In this document: piece by piece, positions 35,453-44,105 of the stretch
Position numbering within the stretch: position 1 is the stretch's first letter
Layout of the letters: every line of letters begins with the position of its first letter
NCBI GenBank assembly: GCA_037384425.1
Contig: JARROA010000014.1
Location: 169,613-233,612, forward strand
Source of the DNA: Thiodiazotropha sp037384425
GTDB lineage: Bacteria > Pseudomonadota > Gammaproteobacteria > Chromatiales > Chromatiaceae
DNA: 64,000 bases
Reading direction: 5' to 3'
Program-made: the position numbers and the translations under genes
Notes under the pieces: model-generated
Database searches by the model: none
What the model was told of the DNA's origin: nothing
What the model saw: the letters and a program-made list of their open reading frames with translations, nothing else

Positions 35453-36255
35453 AACTTGATTCAGCCCGAGTGATTCTGACCGGGGCCGGAGGCGGTATCG
35501 GTTCTGAGGTGGCCTGTCGCCTGGCGGCGCAAGGCGCCAGGCTGGCGCTGCTGGATCGTAGTGAAAGCGCCTTGCAGCAGACGCGTGAGCGGATCGGGAG
35601 TTCAGGCCCGGAGCCGCTGCTCTTTCCGGTCGACCTGCTCGATGCCCAGGCGCGTTCAGCGGCGGTCGAAGAGGCCATGCAGCGGCTGGGTGGCATCGAC
35701 ATGCTCATCAACAATGCCGGCCTGCTCAGCTTCCGGCCTTTCTCCGACGAGGATCCGGAGATGATCAACCGCATCGTACAGCTCAACACCCTGGTGCCGA
35801 TGCAGCTGACCCGCCAGGTGGTGCAGTACATGCTCGACCAGGGCAAGGGACGTATCGTCAATGTCGGTTCCACCTTCGGTTCCATCGCCTTTGCCTGGTT
35901 CGCCGCCTACTCCACCAGTAAATTCGGTCTGCGGGGATTCTCCGAGGCACTGCGCCGGGAGCTGGAGGATACGGGGGTGGGTGTCACCTATGTGGCGCCG
36001 CGAGCGGTCAAGACCAAGCTCAACTCTTCCGCCATCTACCGCATGGCGGAAACGGTCAAGATGAACATGGACGAGCCTGAATGGGTCGCCGACCGGATCG
36101 TCGAGGCGATCAAAAAGGATCGCAAGGATGTCTATCTCGGTTTTCCGGAATCGCTGTTTGTACGTATCAACGCCCTGCTGCCGCGACTGGTCGATGGGGC
36201 AATGAAGAAGCAAAACCACAAAATGATGGCTTTTGCCAAAGAGGAAATGTCATGA
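35449..36255 (+). CDS. Short-chain dehydrogenase/reductase
   Basis: 268 aa from ATG 35449 (opening MKLDSARVILTG). NAD(P)-binding TGAGGGIG at 10-17, 'NNAG' (LINNAGLLSF), and the catalytic set Ser (VGSTFGS), Tyr and Lys (YSTSK) are all present. The C-terminal half resembles the YqjQ/membrane-associated SDR group. SD GGAGGAG precedes the start. It overlaps both neighbours' codons, so it is part of one transcript with the ligase and diiron protein. It would reduce a keto group or oxidise an alcohol of the pathway intermediate. Confidence 0.92.
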   Translation: MKLDSARVILTGAGGGIGSEVACRLAAQGARLALLDRSESALQQTRERIGSSGPEPLLFPVDLLDAQARSAAVEEAMQRLGGIDMLINNAGLLSFRPFSDEDPEMINRIVQLNTLVPMQLTRQVVQYMLDQGKGRIVNVGSTFGSIAFAWFAAYSTSKFGLRGFSEALRRELEDTGVGVTYVAPRAVKTKLNSSAIYRMAETVKMNMDEPEWVADRIVEAIKKDRKDVYLGFPESLFVRINALLPRLVDGAMKKQNHKMMAFAKEEMS

Positions 36256-36896
36256 AAAAGATATTGCTGCAATGTTTGGTGGCGCTGTTCGCACTGCATT
36301 CGGTGGCAGCCCTTGCCGGGATGTCCCCGGAACTGCTGGAATTGAGCGAATCCTGGGCCAAGATCAAGTATCAGATGCCCGAGGATCAACGGGTCGATGC
36401 CCTGCAGGCATTGAACGAAAAGGCCGAGGCCCTGGTGCAGGCCAATCCGGGGTCGGCCGAGCCGCTGGTGTGGCAGGCGATCATTATTTCCACGACCGCC
36501 GGAGAGAAGGGCGGCCTGGGTGCGCTGTCACTGGTCAAACAGGCCAAGAAATTGCTGGAACGGGCTGAGGCGCTCGATCCGGAGGTGCTCGACGGTTCGG
36601 TTTACACATCCCTCGGCAGCCTCTACTATCAGGTTCCCGGCTGGCCGATCGGCTTCGGTGACGATGACAAGGCGGAGGCCTATCTGAAGAAGGCCCTGGC
36701 CTTGAACCCCGACGGTATCGACCCCAACTACTTCTACGGCGACTACCTGCTGCAGGAGCGAGACTATAAAGAGGCGGCAGCCGCTTTCAAGCGGGCACTG
36801 GCCGCACCAGCACGTGAAAACCGGCCGATCGCAGACGCCGGCCGGCGTGCCGAGATTGAAGCCGCATTGTCCAAGGTGGAACTGGCGATGCACTAA
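36252..36896 (+). CDS. Exported TPR-containing protein
   Basis: 214 aa. Start ATG 36252 overlaps the SDR stop. Signal peptide with cleavage near AALAG^M (about residue 23). The mature part has TPR-like helical repeats around 130-200 ('DKAEAYLKKALALNPDG' and 'DYKEAAAAFKRALAAP'). It would act in the periplasm as a binding or scaffold protein. It is the last gene of the coupled operon; the response regulator starts 17 bases later, so the two-component genes may be cotranscribed. Confidence 0.8.
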   Translation: MKKILLQCLVALFALHSVAALAGMSPELLELSESWAKIKYQMPEDQRVDALQALNEKAEALVQANPGSAEPLVWQAIIISTTAGEKGGLGALSLVKQAKKLLERAEALDPEVLDGSVYTSLGSLYYQVPGWPIGFGDDDKAEAYLKKALALNPDGIDPNYFYGDYLLQERDYKEAAAAFKRALAAPARENRPIADAGRRAEIEAALSKVELAMH

Positions 36897-36913
36897 CCCT
36901 GACGAGTGACTGT

Positions 36914-37579
36914 ATGCGAATCCTTTTGGCCGAAGACGACCGACAGCTGGGTGAGGGTCTGTCTCTCGGCCTCAAGGAGCTGGGGCATACGGTCGATTGG
37001 GTGCATGACGGCGGCGCCGCCCTGCAGGCCCTCAATTCCGAGAGCCTCGACGTTCTGATTCTCGACCTCGGGTTGCCGGAGGTGGACGGCCTCACGATTC
37101 TCAAACAGCTGCGCAGGAGCGAGCGGGATTTGCCGGTGCTGGTGCTGACGGCACGTGACACCATCGAATCCCGTATCGAGGGGCTCGATCTGGGAGCCGA
37201 TGATTATGTGGTCAAACCTTTCGATCTGATGGAGGTCAATGCCCGCCTGCGTGCCATAACCCGCCGGCGGGAGGGCAGGGCGGCGCCCATCATCGAACAC
37301 GGCGAACTGTCACTCAATCCGGCTTCGAGGGAGGTCACCCTGGCGGGTCAGCCGGTCAACCTCAGCAGCTACGAGTACGCGGTACTCGAGACGCTGGTGA
37401 CGCACGCGGGGCGCATTCTCTCTCGCCAGTTTCTGGAGGAGTGTCTGTATGGTTGGGACGAGGGGGTCGAAAGCAATGCGGTCGAGGTCTATATCCATCA
37501 CCTGCGCAAGAAACTGGGTAAAACACTGATTCGAACCGTGCGAGGGGTCGGCTACAGCATCGCACGCCCAGAAAACTGA
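36914..37579 (+). CDS. OmpR/PhoB-family response regulator, QseB/PmrA-like
   Basis: 221 aa. Receiver domain with Asp51 (ILDLGLP), acidic pocket DD at 8-9, Thr and Lys ('TARD', 'VKPF'), then a winged-helix Trans_reg_C domain ('LSSYEYAVLETLVTHAGRILSR' and 'TVRGVGYSI'). The closest group by pattern is QseB/PmrA/BasR. It overlaps nothing but lies 5 bases before the kinase. It probably controls the adjacent operon, a target to be found. Confidence 0.93.
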   Translation: MRILLAEDDRQLGEGLSLGLKELGHTVDWVHDGGAALQALNSESLDVLILDLGLPEVDGLTILKQLRRSERDLPVLVLTARDTIESRIEGLDLGADDYVVKPFDLMEVNARLRAITRRREGRAAPIIEHGELSLNPASREVTLAGQPVNLSSYEYAVLETLVTHAGRILSRQFLEECLYGWDEGVESNAVEVYIHHLRKKLGKTLIRTVRGVGYSIARPEN

Positions 37580-37584
37580 TTCCG

Positions 37585-39051
37585 ATGCCACTCTCCATCC
37601 GGCGTCGCCTGCTCATCAGTTTGATCTCTGCAATCGCCATCAGCTGGCTGATCGCAATCGCTTTCGTCTATGCCGCCGCCTATCACGAGGTGGAGGAGAT
37701 CTACGACGCTGCGCTGGCGCAGCAATCCCGTGTGCTGGCCACCCTGATGACCCACGAATCGGAAGAGGAGTTGCAGATCCGGCAGGATCTGCGGCAGGTG
37801 ATGGATGAGGCTGGCGACGAATTGATCAAACGTTCGCCATTGTTCCGCCAGTTGCTCAAGGAGTACCTCGAAAAAGGTAGCGAGCAGGACTATCTCTCTT
37901 TGATCGATCAACAAAGTCTGCCGGGTCATCGCTACGAATCGAAGATCGCCTTCATCGTGATCGACGCCAATAACCAGGTTTTGTTACGTTCCAACATGCC
38001 GGTTTCCTTCGATGAATTCACCCCCGGTTTCAGTGAACGCGTTCTGGATGGCACATTGTGGCGCACTTTCGGACTGGTCGAACCGGAGTCTAAGTTACGC
38101 GTGCAGGTGGGTGAACAGCATGCCGTCAGGCAGGAGACGGTGGCGAATATCGTGTTCAACAGCCTGTGGCCTCTGTTCCCGGCATTGCCTTTGATCGCGC
38201 TGGTGATCTGGATCACGGTTGGCAGGGGACTCAGGCCGTTGAAACAGGTTGCAGTGAAGGTCGAGCGCAGGGATCCCAATTCGTTGGTGCCCATCTCCGC
38301 CGATGGCGTGCCGCATGAGGTGGTGCCGATGGTGGAGTCATTGAACCGACTCTTCACCCGGGTTCAGAGCGCCCTCGACAACGAGAGACAATTCACGGCA
38401 AACGCGGCACACGAGTTGCGCACCCCGCTGGCGGCACTGAAAGCGACGGCGCAGGCGAAACAGCTCAGCGACCACGATGGTGAGCACAAGAACTTCCTGC
38501 AGCAGATCGTCAGGGGAGTCGACCGCACCAGCCATCTGCTCGAGCAGCTACTGACGCTGGCCCGAATGGAAAGTCAGAGCATGACCATGAGGCACCTGCA
38601 GGAGGTCGACCTCTGCCAGCAGGTGTTGGAAGAGCTGTCCGAGATCGGCCAACGCGCACTCGATCGCGATATCGAACTCTCATACGAGGGCCCTGAAAGG
38701 GGCGTCAATGTGCTGGGTTACGGTCCGGCATTGCAGATCCTGATCCGAAACCTGATCGACAATGCAATTCGTTACACGCCCTCGGGAGGGCAGGTCCGCA
38801 TCACGATTCTGTCGGAATCACGGGAGGTAAGTCTCAAAATCGAGGATACGGGCCCGGGCATTCCCTTCGAACAGATGAACCAGGTGTTTCAGCGATTCAA
38901 GCGGGGAGAAGACGTTAAAGCGGAAGGGAGCGGGCTGGGACTTTCGATTGTACGCCGCATTCTCGAACTGCATCATGGTCGGATTGAATTGGAGAATCTG
39001 GACGGGGAGAGCGGTTTGCGCGTGAACATCACTCTTAAAAAAGCGGGATGA
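37585..39051 (+). CDS. Two-component sensor histidine kinase, QseC-like
   Basis: 488 aa. Two membrane helices (about 9-32 and 190-212) flank a periplasmic sensor of about 155 residues of the 2CSK_N type, rich in acidic residues. Then a HAMP-like linker, HisKA with His276 (ANAAHELRTPL), and an HATPase domain with N box 'LIDNAIRYTP', 'EDTGPGI' and 'GSGLGLSIV'. QseC kinases bind small-molecule or Fe signals. Its position after the small-molecule operon makes it a candidate sensor for that product; inference. Its start is 5 bases after the regulator stop. Confidence 0.92.
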   Translation: MPLSIRRRLLISLISAIAISWLIAIAFVYAAAYHEVEEIYDAALAQQSRVLATLMTHESEEELQIRQDLRQVMDEAGDELIKRSPLFRQLLKEYLEKGSEQDYLSLIDQQSLPGHRYESKIAFIVIDANNQVLLRSNMPVSFDEFTPGFSERVLDGTLWRTFGLVEPESKLRVQVGEQHAVRQETVANIVFNSLWPLFPALPLIALVIWITVGRGLRPLKQVAVKVERRDPNSLVPISADGVPHEVVPMVESLNRLFTRVQSALDNERQFTANAAHELRTPLAALKATAQAKQLSDHDGEHKNFLQQIVRGVDRTSHLLEQLLTLARMESQSMTMRHLQEVDLCQQVLEELSEIGQRALDRDIELSYEGPERGVNVLGYGPALQILIRNLIDNAIRYTPSGGQVRITILSESREVSLKIEDTGPGIPFEQMNQVFQRFKRGEDVKAEGSGLGLSIVRRILELHHGRIELENLDGESGLRVNITLKKAG

Positions 39052-39189
39052 TCAAAGGTAAAGGCCAGGATGCTGACTTGGTTTTTCAGTCTCCAAATTG
39101 GGCATGGATTAAAAAATTTGATCGCACAAAACCGCATTAACCCGCTTAATTTTCTACACTTTTCAACCCCGTCTGCGGTATGATAAAGA

Positions 39190-39222
39190 GCTTCCCGAGC
39201 AAGCTTTGCTGGGGCGGGAAGC
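39190..39222 (+). other. Strong stem-loop in the SulP leader region
   Basis: GCTTCCCG and CGGGAAGC form an 8-bp outer stem, continued by AGCAA/TTGCT with a 3-base loop, and a GGGG bulge on one side. It lies 91 bases upstream of the SulP ATG and 138 bases after the kinase stop. There is no T-run. It could be a terminator-less mRNA hairpin or part of a leader RNA, since GC-rich pairing segments continue to about 39270 (TGCCGGCA..TTGCCGG). No known riboswitch was matched. Confidence 0.45.
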
Positions 39223-39312
39223 GACTGAAAAGCCAGATGCCGGCAGTCATCGTCATTGCCGGTCACGTAGATCTTTCTCTCTTTATAAACAGTTGGATTA
39301 TGGGGGCCAGAG

Positions 39313-41121
39313 ATGCATAGCAGTTCTGCATTCTTGCGTGGATGGGGATTTTTGTTCCCGTTCATGAATTGGCTTCCGCAGGTTCAACGTAGCGATCTGA
39401 AGGCCGACTTTACGGCGGCGCTTACTGGAGCCGTCGTTGTGCTGCCTCAGGGTGTGGCATTCGCAACCATCGCGGGCATGCCGCCGCAATACGGTCTCTA
39501 TGCCGGTATGGTGCCGGCGATCGTGGCGGCACTGCTGGGCTCGTCGCGGCATCTTGTCTCAGGACCGACCACCGCCGCCTCGGTGGTGCTCTTCTCCTCC
39601 CTGTCGATCTATGCCGCGCCGGCGACGCCGGACTATGTGGCGCTGGCGTTGACGTTGACATTCATGGTCGGCGTTTTCGAGCTGATTCTCGGTCTCGCCC
39701 GTATGGGTGCCCTGGTCAATTTCATCTCCCACTCCGTGGTTGTCGGTTTCACGGCGGGAGCGGCCCTGTTGATTGCCGCCAAGCAGTTGAAGTATTTTTT
39801 CGGCGTGGAGATCGAACGCGGGGGACATCTGCACGACATTCTGTTTCAGTTCTCTTCCCAGCTGATCGAAATCGATCCCTGGGTGACGTTGGTTTCCGTC
39901 TCGACCCTGTTGTCGGGGCTGGCATTCAAACGCTGGCTTCCGCGCATCCCCTACATGATCGGTGCCATGGCCTTCGGAAGCCTGCTGGCCACACTGCTCA
40001 ACTTTCTGTTGGGTGATTCGGCATCTCATATCGAGACGGTGGGGGCGCTGCCCGCCAGCCTGCCACCGCTCTCGGCCCCCGACCTGACATTACAGAACAT
40101 CAAGGACCTGGCCCCGACCGCATTGGCGGTGACCCTGTTCGCCTTGACCGAGGCGGTCTCCATCGGACGCTCTCTCGCCGCCAAGGGAGGCTATCGAATC
40201 GACGGCAACCAGGAGTTCATCGGGCAGGGCCTGTCGAACATCGCGGGCTCGTTCTTTTCGGGTTATGTGGCCACCGGTTCCTTCAACCGGAGCGGTCTCA
40301 ACTATCAGGCGGGCGCAAGAACGCCTCTGGCGGCGGTGATCGCCGGTTTTCTACTGATGGTGATCGTGCTGTTGGTGGCACCTTTGGCCAGTTATCTGCC
40401 GAAAGCGGCGATGGCGGGCATTCTGTTTCTGGTTGCCTGGGGACTGATCGACTTCAAGGAGATCAAGCATATCCTGGGTGCCTCCAAACGTGAGACATCG
40501 GTTCTGGCGGTAACCTTTTTCAGTGCACTGTTCCTCGAACTGGAATTCGCGATTTTTGCCGGTGTATTGTTGTCGTTGATTCTTTACCTGGAGCGGGTTT
40601 CGAAGCCGAATATCGTCAGCCGCGTTCCCGATCCCCGGCTCTACAAACATGCCTTCTCGAGCGATCCGGCCCTGCCTGAATGTCCGCAATTGAAGATTCT
40701 GAGAATCGACGGCTCGCTGTTTTTCGGCTCGGTAAGTCATCTGCAGGATCGTTTCGACCGCCTGCGTGCGGAGTCACCCCACCAGAAGCACCTGGCGGTG
40801 ATCGCGGATGGCATCAATTTTGTCGATCTGCAAGGAGGACACGCCCTTGAGGCGGAGTCGATACGCCGCAAGCAGATGGGGGGTGACTTCTATCTGGTTA
40901 AAGTCAAAGGCGGGTTGTGGAACTCACTGGAGAAATGCGGCTGCCTGGACACCACTGGAGCGCGCAATGTGTTTCAGTCCAAGTACGCGGCGATCCATGC
41001 CATTTATCAAAAGCTGGATAAATCGGTCTGCGCACAATGCAACAGCCGTATCTTCTCTGAGTGCCATTCTGATCAGGGCGGCTCCGAAAAAAAGCGATAT
41101 TCGAATTCCAACCCTAGTTGA
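39313..41121 (+). CDS. SulP-family anion (sulfate/bicarbonate) transporter
   Basis: 602 aa. The SulP core is clear: 'ADFTAALTGAVVVLPQGVAFATIAGMPPQYGLYAGMVPAIVAALLG' with 'SSRHLVSGPTTA' in the first pore helices, then about 12-14 membrane segments, and a C-terminal STAS domain (about 455-560; 'LKILRIDGSLFFGSV' to 'FVDLQGG'). SulP proteins carry sulfate, bicarbonate or other anions by symport or exchange. In this sulfur-oxidising context sulfate exchange is attractive but not proven. The final 35 residues are Ser/Asn-rich and Cys-containing. The SLC13 gene follows after 15 bases. Confidence 0.93.
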   Translation: MHSSSAFLRGWGFLFPFMNWLPQVQRSDLKADFTAALTGAVVVLPQGVAFATIAGMPPQYGLYAGMVPAIVAALLGSSRHLVSGPTTAASVVLFSSLSIYAAPATPDYVALALTLTFMVGVFELILGLARMGALVNFISHSVVVGFTAGAALLIAAKQLKYFFGVEIERGGHLHDILFQFSSQLIEIDPWVTLVSVSTLLSGLAFKRWLPRIPYMIGAMAFGSLLATLLNFLLGDSASHIETVGALPASLPPLSAPDLTLQNIKDLAPTALAVTLFALTEAVSIGRSLAAKGGYRIDGNQEFIGQGLSNIAGSFFSGYVATGSFNRSGLNYQAGARTPLAAVIAGFLLMVIVLLVAPLASYLPKAAMAGILFLVAWGLIDFKEIKHILGASKRETSVLAVTFFSALFLELEFAIFAGVLLSLILYLERVSKPNIVSRVPDPRLYKHAFSSDPALPECPQLKILRIDGSLFFGSVSHLQDRFDRLRAESPHQKHLAVIADGINFVDLQGGHALEAESIRRKQMGGDFYLVKVKGGLWNSLEKCGCLDTTGARNVFQSKYAAIHAIYQKLDKSVCAQCNSRIFSECHSDQGGSEKKRYSNSNPS

Positions 41122-41136
41122 ACCGAACCTCACGCC

Positions 41137-43116
41137 ATGATCACACTTGAAAAGACGATTGTTTCAATAAAGGGCATACTCACTCCCAAGCAACTCATTG
41201 CGGGGATAACTTTTCTGATCATTGGTCTTGCTCTGGCGGGAGTCGTCCCTTCCACTGAGATTGCCTGGACTTCCGGGCTCCTGTTGTTGACGGTCTACCT
41301 CTTTGCTTTCGAAGTCGTGGATGTGGATGTGGCCGCTGTGACCGTCATGGTGCTGCTGGGACTGACCTCCTTGTTGGCGCCGTTGATGGGCCTGGAGCAG
41401 GGATTGGTGGACAATAAACACCTGTTCGACGGTTTCGCCTCCAACGCGGTGATCTCCATCATCGCAGTGATGATCATCGGCGCCGGGCTCGACAGGACCG
41501 GATTGATGACCCAGGTTGCCGGTTTTATTCTCAAGATTGGCGGCACCACCGAAAAGCGCATCATCCCGATCATTTCCGCCACCGTTGGCTTCATCTCATC
41601 GTTCATGCAGAACGTGGGCGCCGCGGCCCTGTTCCTGCCGGTGGTCTCGCGCATCTCGGCCCGCTCCGGGCTGTCGATGTCGCGGCTGCTGATGCCGATG
41701 GGTTTCACCGCCATTCTCGGCGGCACCATGACCATGGTCGGCTCCAGCCCGCTGATCCTGCTCAACGACCTGATCCTGACCTCCAACAAGGCGCTGCCGC
41801 CGGAGCAGCAGATGGAGACCTGGGGGCTGTTCTCGGTCACGCCGGTGGGCATCGCCCTGGTCGCCACCGGCATCATCTACTTCGTGCTGGCGGGCCGTTT
41901 CGTGCTGCCGGCGACGAAGAGCGAGAGCAGTACCAGCGGCACCGATCCGATGCAGTACTTTCACGACGTCTACGGGGTCGACTACTCGCTCAAGGAGCTG
42001 GTGGTCACCGATGACAGCAGCCTGATCGGCAAGCAGTTGGATGATGTCGAGACTGCGTATCGGGTGCGCATTATCGCCAGCAAAATATCCGGAGAGGCGA
42101 GCCGGGTCGGTCCCGGCGCACTGGCCCGGGATGTGGCGATCCATTCCGGAATGGTTCTCGGCGTCGTCGCCGATCCCGAATCCCTGGACAACTTCGTGGC
42201 CGCCTTCAATCTGAAAAAACGCAATGCGTTGCGTACATTCGCCAACGATCTCGCCGCCAACAAAGCGGGTATTGCCGAAGTCGTGATACCGCCCGGTTCG
42301 AGCCTTATCAGCAAGAGCGCCCGCGATGTCTGGATGCGCAAGAGCTATGGCCTGGCCATGATCGGCCTGCATCGTAACGGCAAGACCATGCGGGAAGGGG
42401 ATGATATCCGCAACATGCCGCTGGCAGCGGGCGACACACTCGTGGTGCATACCTCGTGGGATGCCTTGTCGCGTATCGAGAAGGACAAGAACTTCGTGGT
42501 GGTCACCACCGAGTATCCGCATGAGGAGCTGCGCCCCCACAAAGTCGGCTGGGCGGGACTCTTCTTTGCCATAGCCCTGTCGATGGTGCTGTTCAGTGAC
42601 ATTCGTCTCTCCGTCGCCTTACTCACCGGTGCGATAGGCATGGTGCTCTCCGGTGTGCTGAAGATCGAGGAGGCCTATACCGCCGTCAGTTGGAAGACCG
42701 TCTTTTTGCTCGCATCGTTGATTCCGCTAGGACTGGCGGTGGAGACATCGGGTACCGCGAAATGGATCGCGGATCAGGTACTCTCGGTTGTTGGCGACAT
42801 GCCGACCTGGATCATACAGGCTGCGGTGGCGGCGCTGGCGACCTTCTTCACCCTGGTGATGTCCAATGTGGGCGCCACCGTGCTGTTGGTGCCGCTGGCG
42901 GTCAACATTGCCATTGGCGCCGGCGCCAGCCCCGCGGTGTTTGCACTCACGGTCGCACTGGCGACTTCGAATTCCTTCCTCATTCCCACGCATCAGGTGA
43001 ACGCCCTGATCATGGGTCCGGCGGGCTATCGGGTGGCCGATTTCATTCGTGCAGGCGGCATCATGACGGTGCTCTTTCTTGTCGTCCTGATGGTGATGAT
43101 GAGCCTGGTTTTCTGA
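41137..43116 (+). CDS. SLC13/ArsB-NhaD-type permease with two RCK C-terminal (TrkA_C) domains
   Basis: 659 aa. Two bundles of membrane helices (about 20-265 and 460-650) flank a soluble insert with two TrkA_C-like domains (about 300-380 and 385-445; 'GSSLISKSARDVWMRKSYGLAMIGLHRNG'). The sequence 'SNVGATVLLVPLAVNIA' and 'SNSFLIPTHQVNAL' are the SLC13 substrate/Na regions. Proteins of this architecture are annotated as sulfate or dicarboxylate transporters of sulfur bacteria. With SulP it may form an anion uptake or export pair. Topology sure, substrate not. Confidence 0.9.
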   Translation: MITLEKTIVSIKGILTPKQLIAGITFLIIGLALAGVVPSTEIAWTSGLLLLTVYLFAFEVVDVDVAAVTVMVLLGLTSLLAPLMGLEQGLVDNKHLFDGFASNAVISIIAVMIIGAGLDRTGLMTQVAGFILKIGGTTEKRIIPIISATVGFISSFMQNVGAAALFLPVVSRISARSGLSMSRLLMPMGFTAILGGTMTMVGSSPLILLNDLILTSNKALPPEQQMETWGLFSVTPVGIALVATGIIYFVLAGRFVLPATKSESSTSGTDPMQYFHDVYGVDYSLKELVVTDDSSLIGKQLDDVETAYRVRIIASKISGEASRVGPGALARDVAIHSGMVLGVVADPESLDNFVAAFNLKKRNALRTFANDLAANKAGIAEVVIPPGSSLISKSARDVWMRKSYGLAMIGLHRNGKTMREGDDIRNMPLAAGDTLVVHTSWDALSRIEKDKNFVVVTTEYPHEELRPHKVGWAGLFFAIALSMVLFSDIRLSVALLTGAIGMVLSGVLKIEEAYTAVSWKTVFLLASLIPLGLAVETSGTAKWIADQVLSVVGDMPTWIIQAAVAALATFFTLVMSNVGATVLLVPLAVNIAIGAGASPAVFALTVALATSNSFLIPTHQVNALIMGPAGYRVADFIRAGGIMTVLFLVVLMVMMSLVF

Positions 43117-43138
43117 GTAAGGAGCCTGGCTGTCAATC

Positions 43139-44095
43139 TCAACCGGCCAGCAGGTTGAAGGACCAGCCTACGAGGGTGAAGGCAGCGGCAAGAATGCCGG
43201 CGAACAGTGCCAGCGCCTGCCATCGAATCACTTTTCGCAGAATGAGCATTTCCGGCAGGGAGAGGGCGGCCACACTCATCATCAATGCCAGCGTGGTGCC
43301 TATCGCCACGCCCTTGCCCAGCATCGCCTCGGCAACGGGTATGATGGCAGTGGCATTGGAATAGAGCGGAATCCCGAGCAGGACCGCTGCCGGGACGTTG
43401 AGCAGTTCCCCGCCCGAGAGGTGCCGGATCACCCAGGTTTCCGGCACGAAGCCGTGAAACAGGGCGCCGAGCGCGACACCGCCGAGCACCCAGCCCCAGA
43501 TGCGTCCTACGATCTCGCGCACCTGAGCGAGCGCAAATCCATGTCGCTCGCGCAGAGTCTGCCTGGGTTGCTCGAGGCTGATCTGGCCCATGCGTATTTT
43601 CCATACATAGTCTTCGACCCAGCGATCGGGTTTCGCCCACTGCATAATCAGACCGCCGATCCAGGCGACGACCAATCCCGCCGCCACATAAAACAGCGCC
43701 AGTTTCCAGCCCAGCACGCCTGCGAGAATCACAACCGCGACCTCATTGATCATCGGCGAGGCGATGAGGAATGAGAAGGTGACTCCGAGTGGTATGCCGG
43801 CTTCGACGAAACCGATGAACAACGGCACCGATGAGCAGGAGCAGAATGGCGTGATCGCACCAAGGGATATGGCCAGGACCCTGGCCTGCCAGTCCGGTCG
43901 GCTGCGTATGAATTCGCGGACTTTTTCCGGTGCGAGCAGGGCGCGGAAAAGCCCCATGATGTAGATGATGACGACCAGCAGGGTGAAAATCTTGGTCACA
44001 TCCATGATGAAAAAGTGCAGCGCCGCTGCTAGCGGGCGGTCAGGATCAAGATTCATCAGGTCCGTGACGATGAAATGTGCAAACAGATCGAACAT
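43139..44095 (-). CDS. arsP: Permease of the ArsP (DUF318) family
   Basis: 318 aa with eight or so membrane helices. The signature 'GAITPFCSCSSVPLFIGFVEAGIPLGVTFSFLIASPMINEVA' contains the CSCSS motif that in ArsP binds trivalent organoarsenicals. It is the last gene of an arsR-led minus-strand operon, starting 10 bases after arsJ, which supports an arsenic role. DUF318 permeases in other contexts may act on other metals. Confidence 0.9.
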   Translation of the reverse strand: MFDLFAHFIVTDLMNLDPDRPLAAALHFFIMDVTKIFTLLVVIIYIMGLFRALLAPEKVREFIRSRPDWQARVLAISLGAITPFCSCSSVPLFIGFVEAGIPLGVTFSFLIASPMINEVAVVILAGVLGWKLALFYVAAGLVVAWIGGLIMQWAKPDRWVEDYVWKIRMGQISLEQPRQTLRERHGFALAQVREIVGRIWGWVLGGVALGALFHGFVPETWVIRHLSGGELLNVPAAVLLGIPLYSNATAIIPVAEAMLGKGVAIGTTLALMMSVAALSLPEMLILRKVIRWQALALFAGILAAAFTLVGWSFNLLAG

Positions 44096-44105
44096 GCGGA
44101 TCCAG

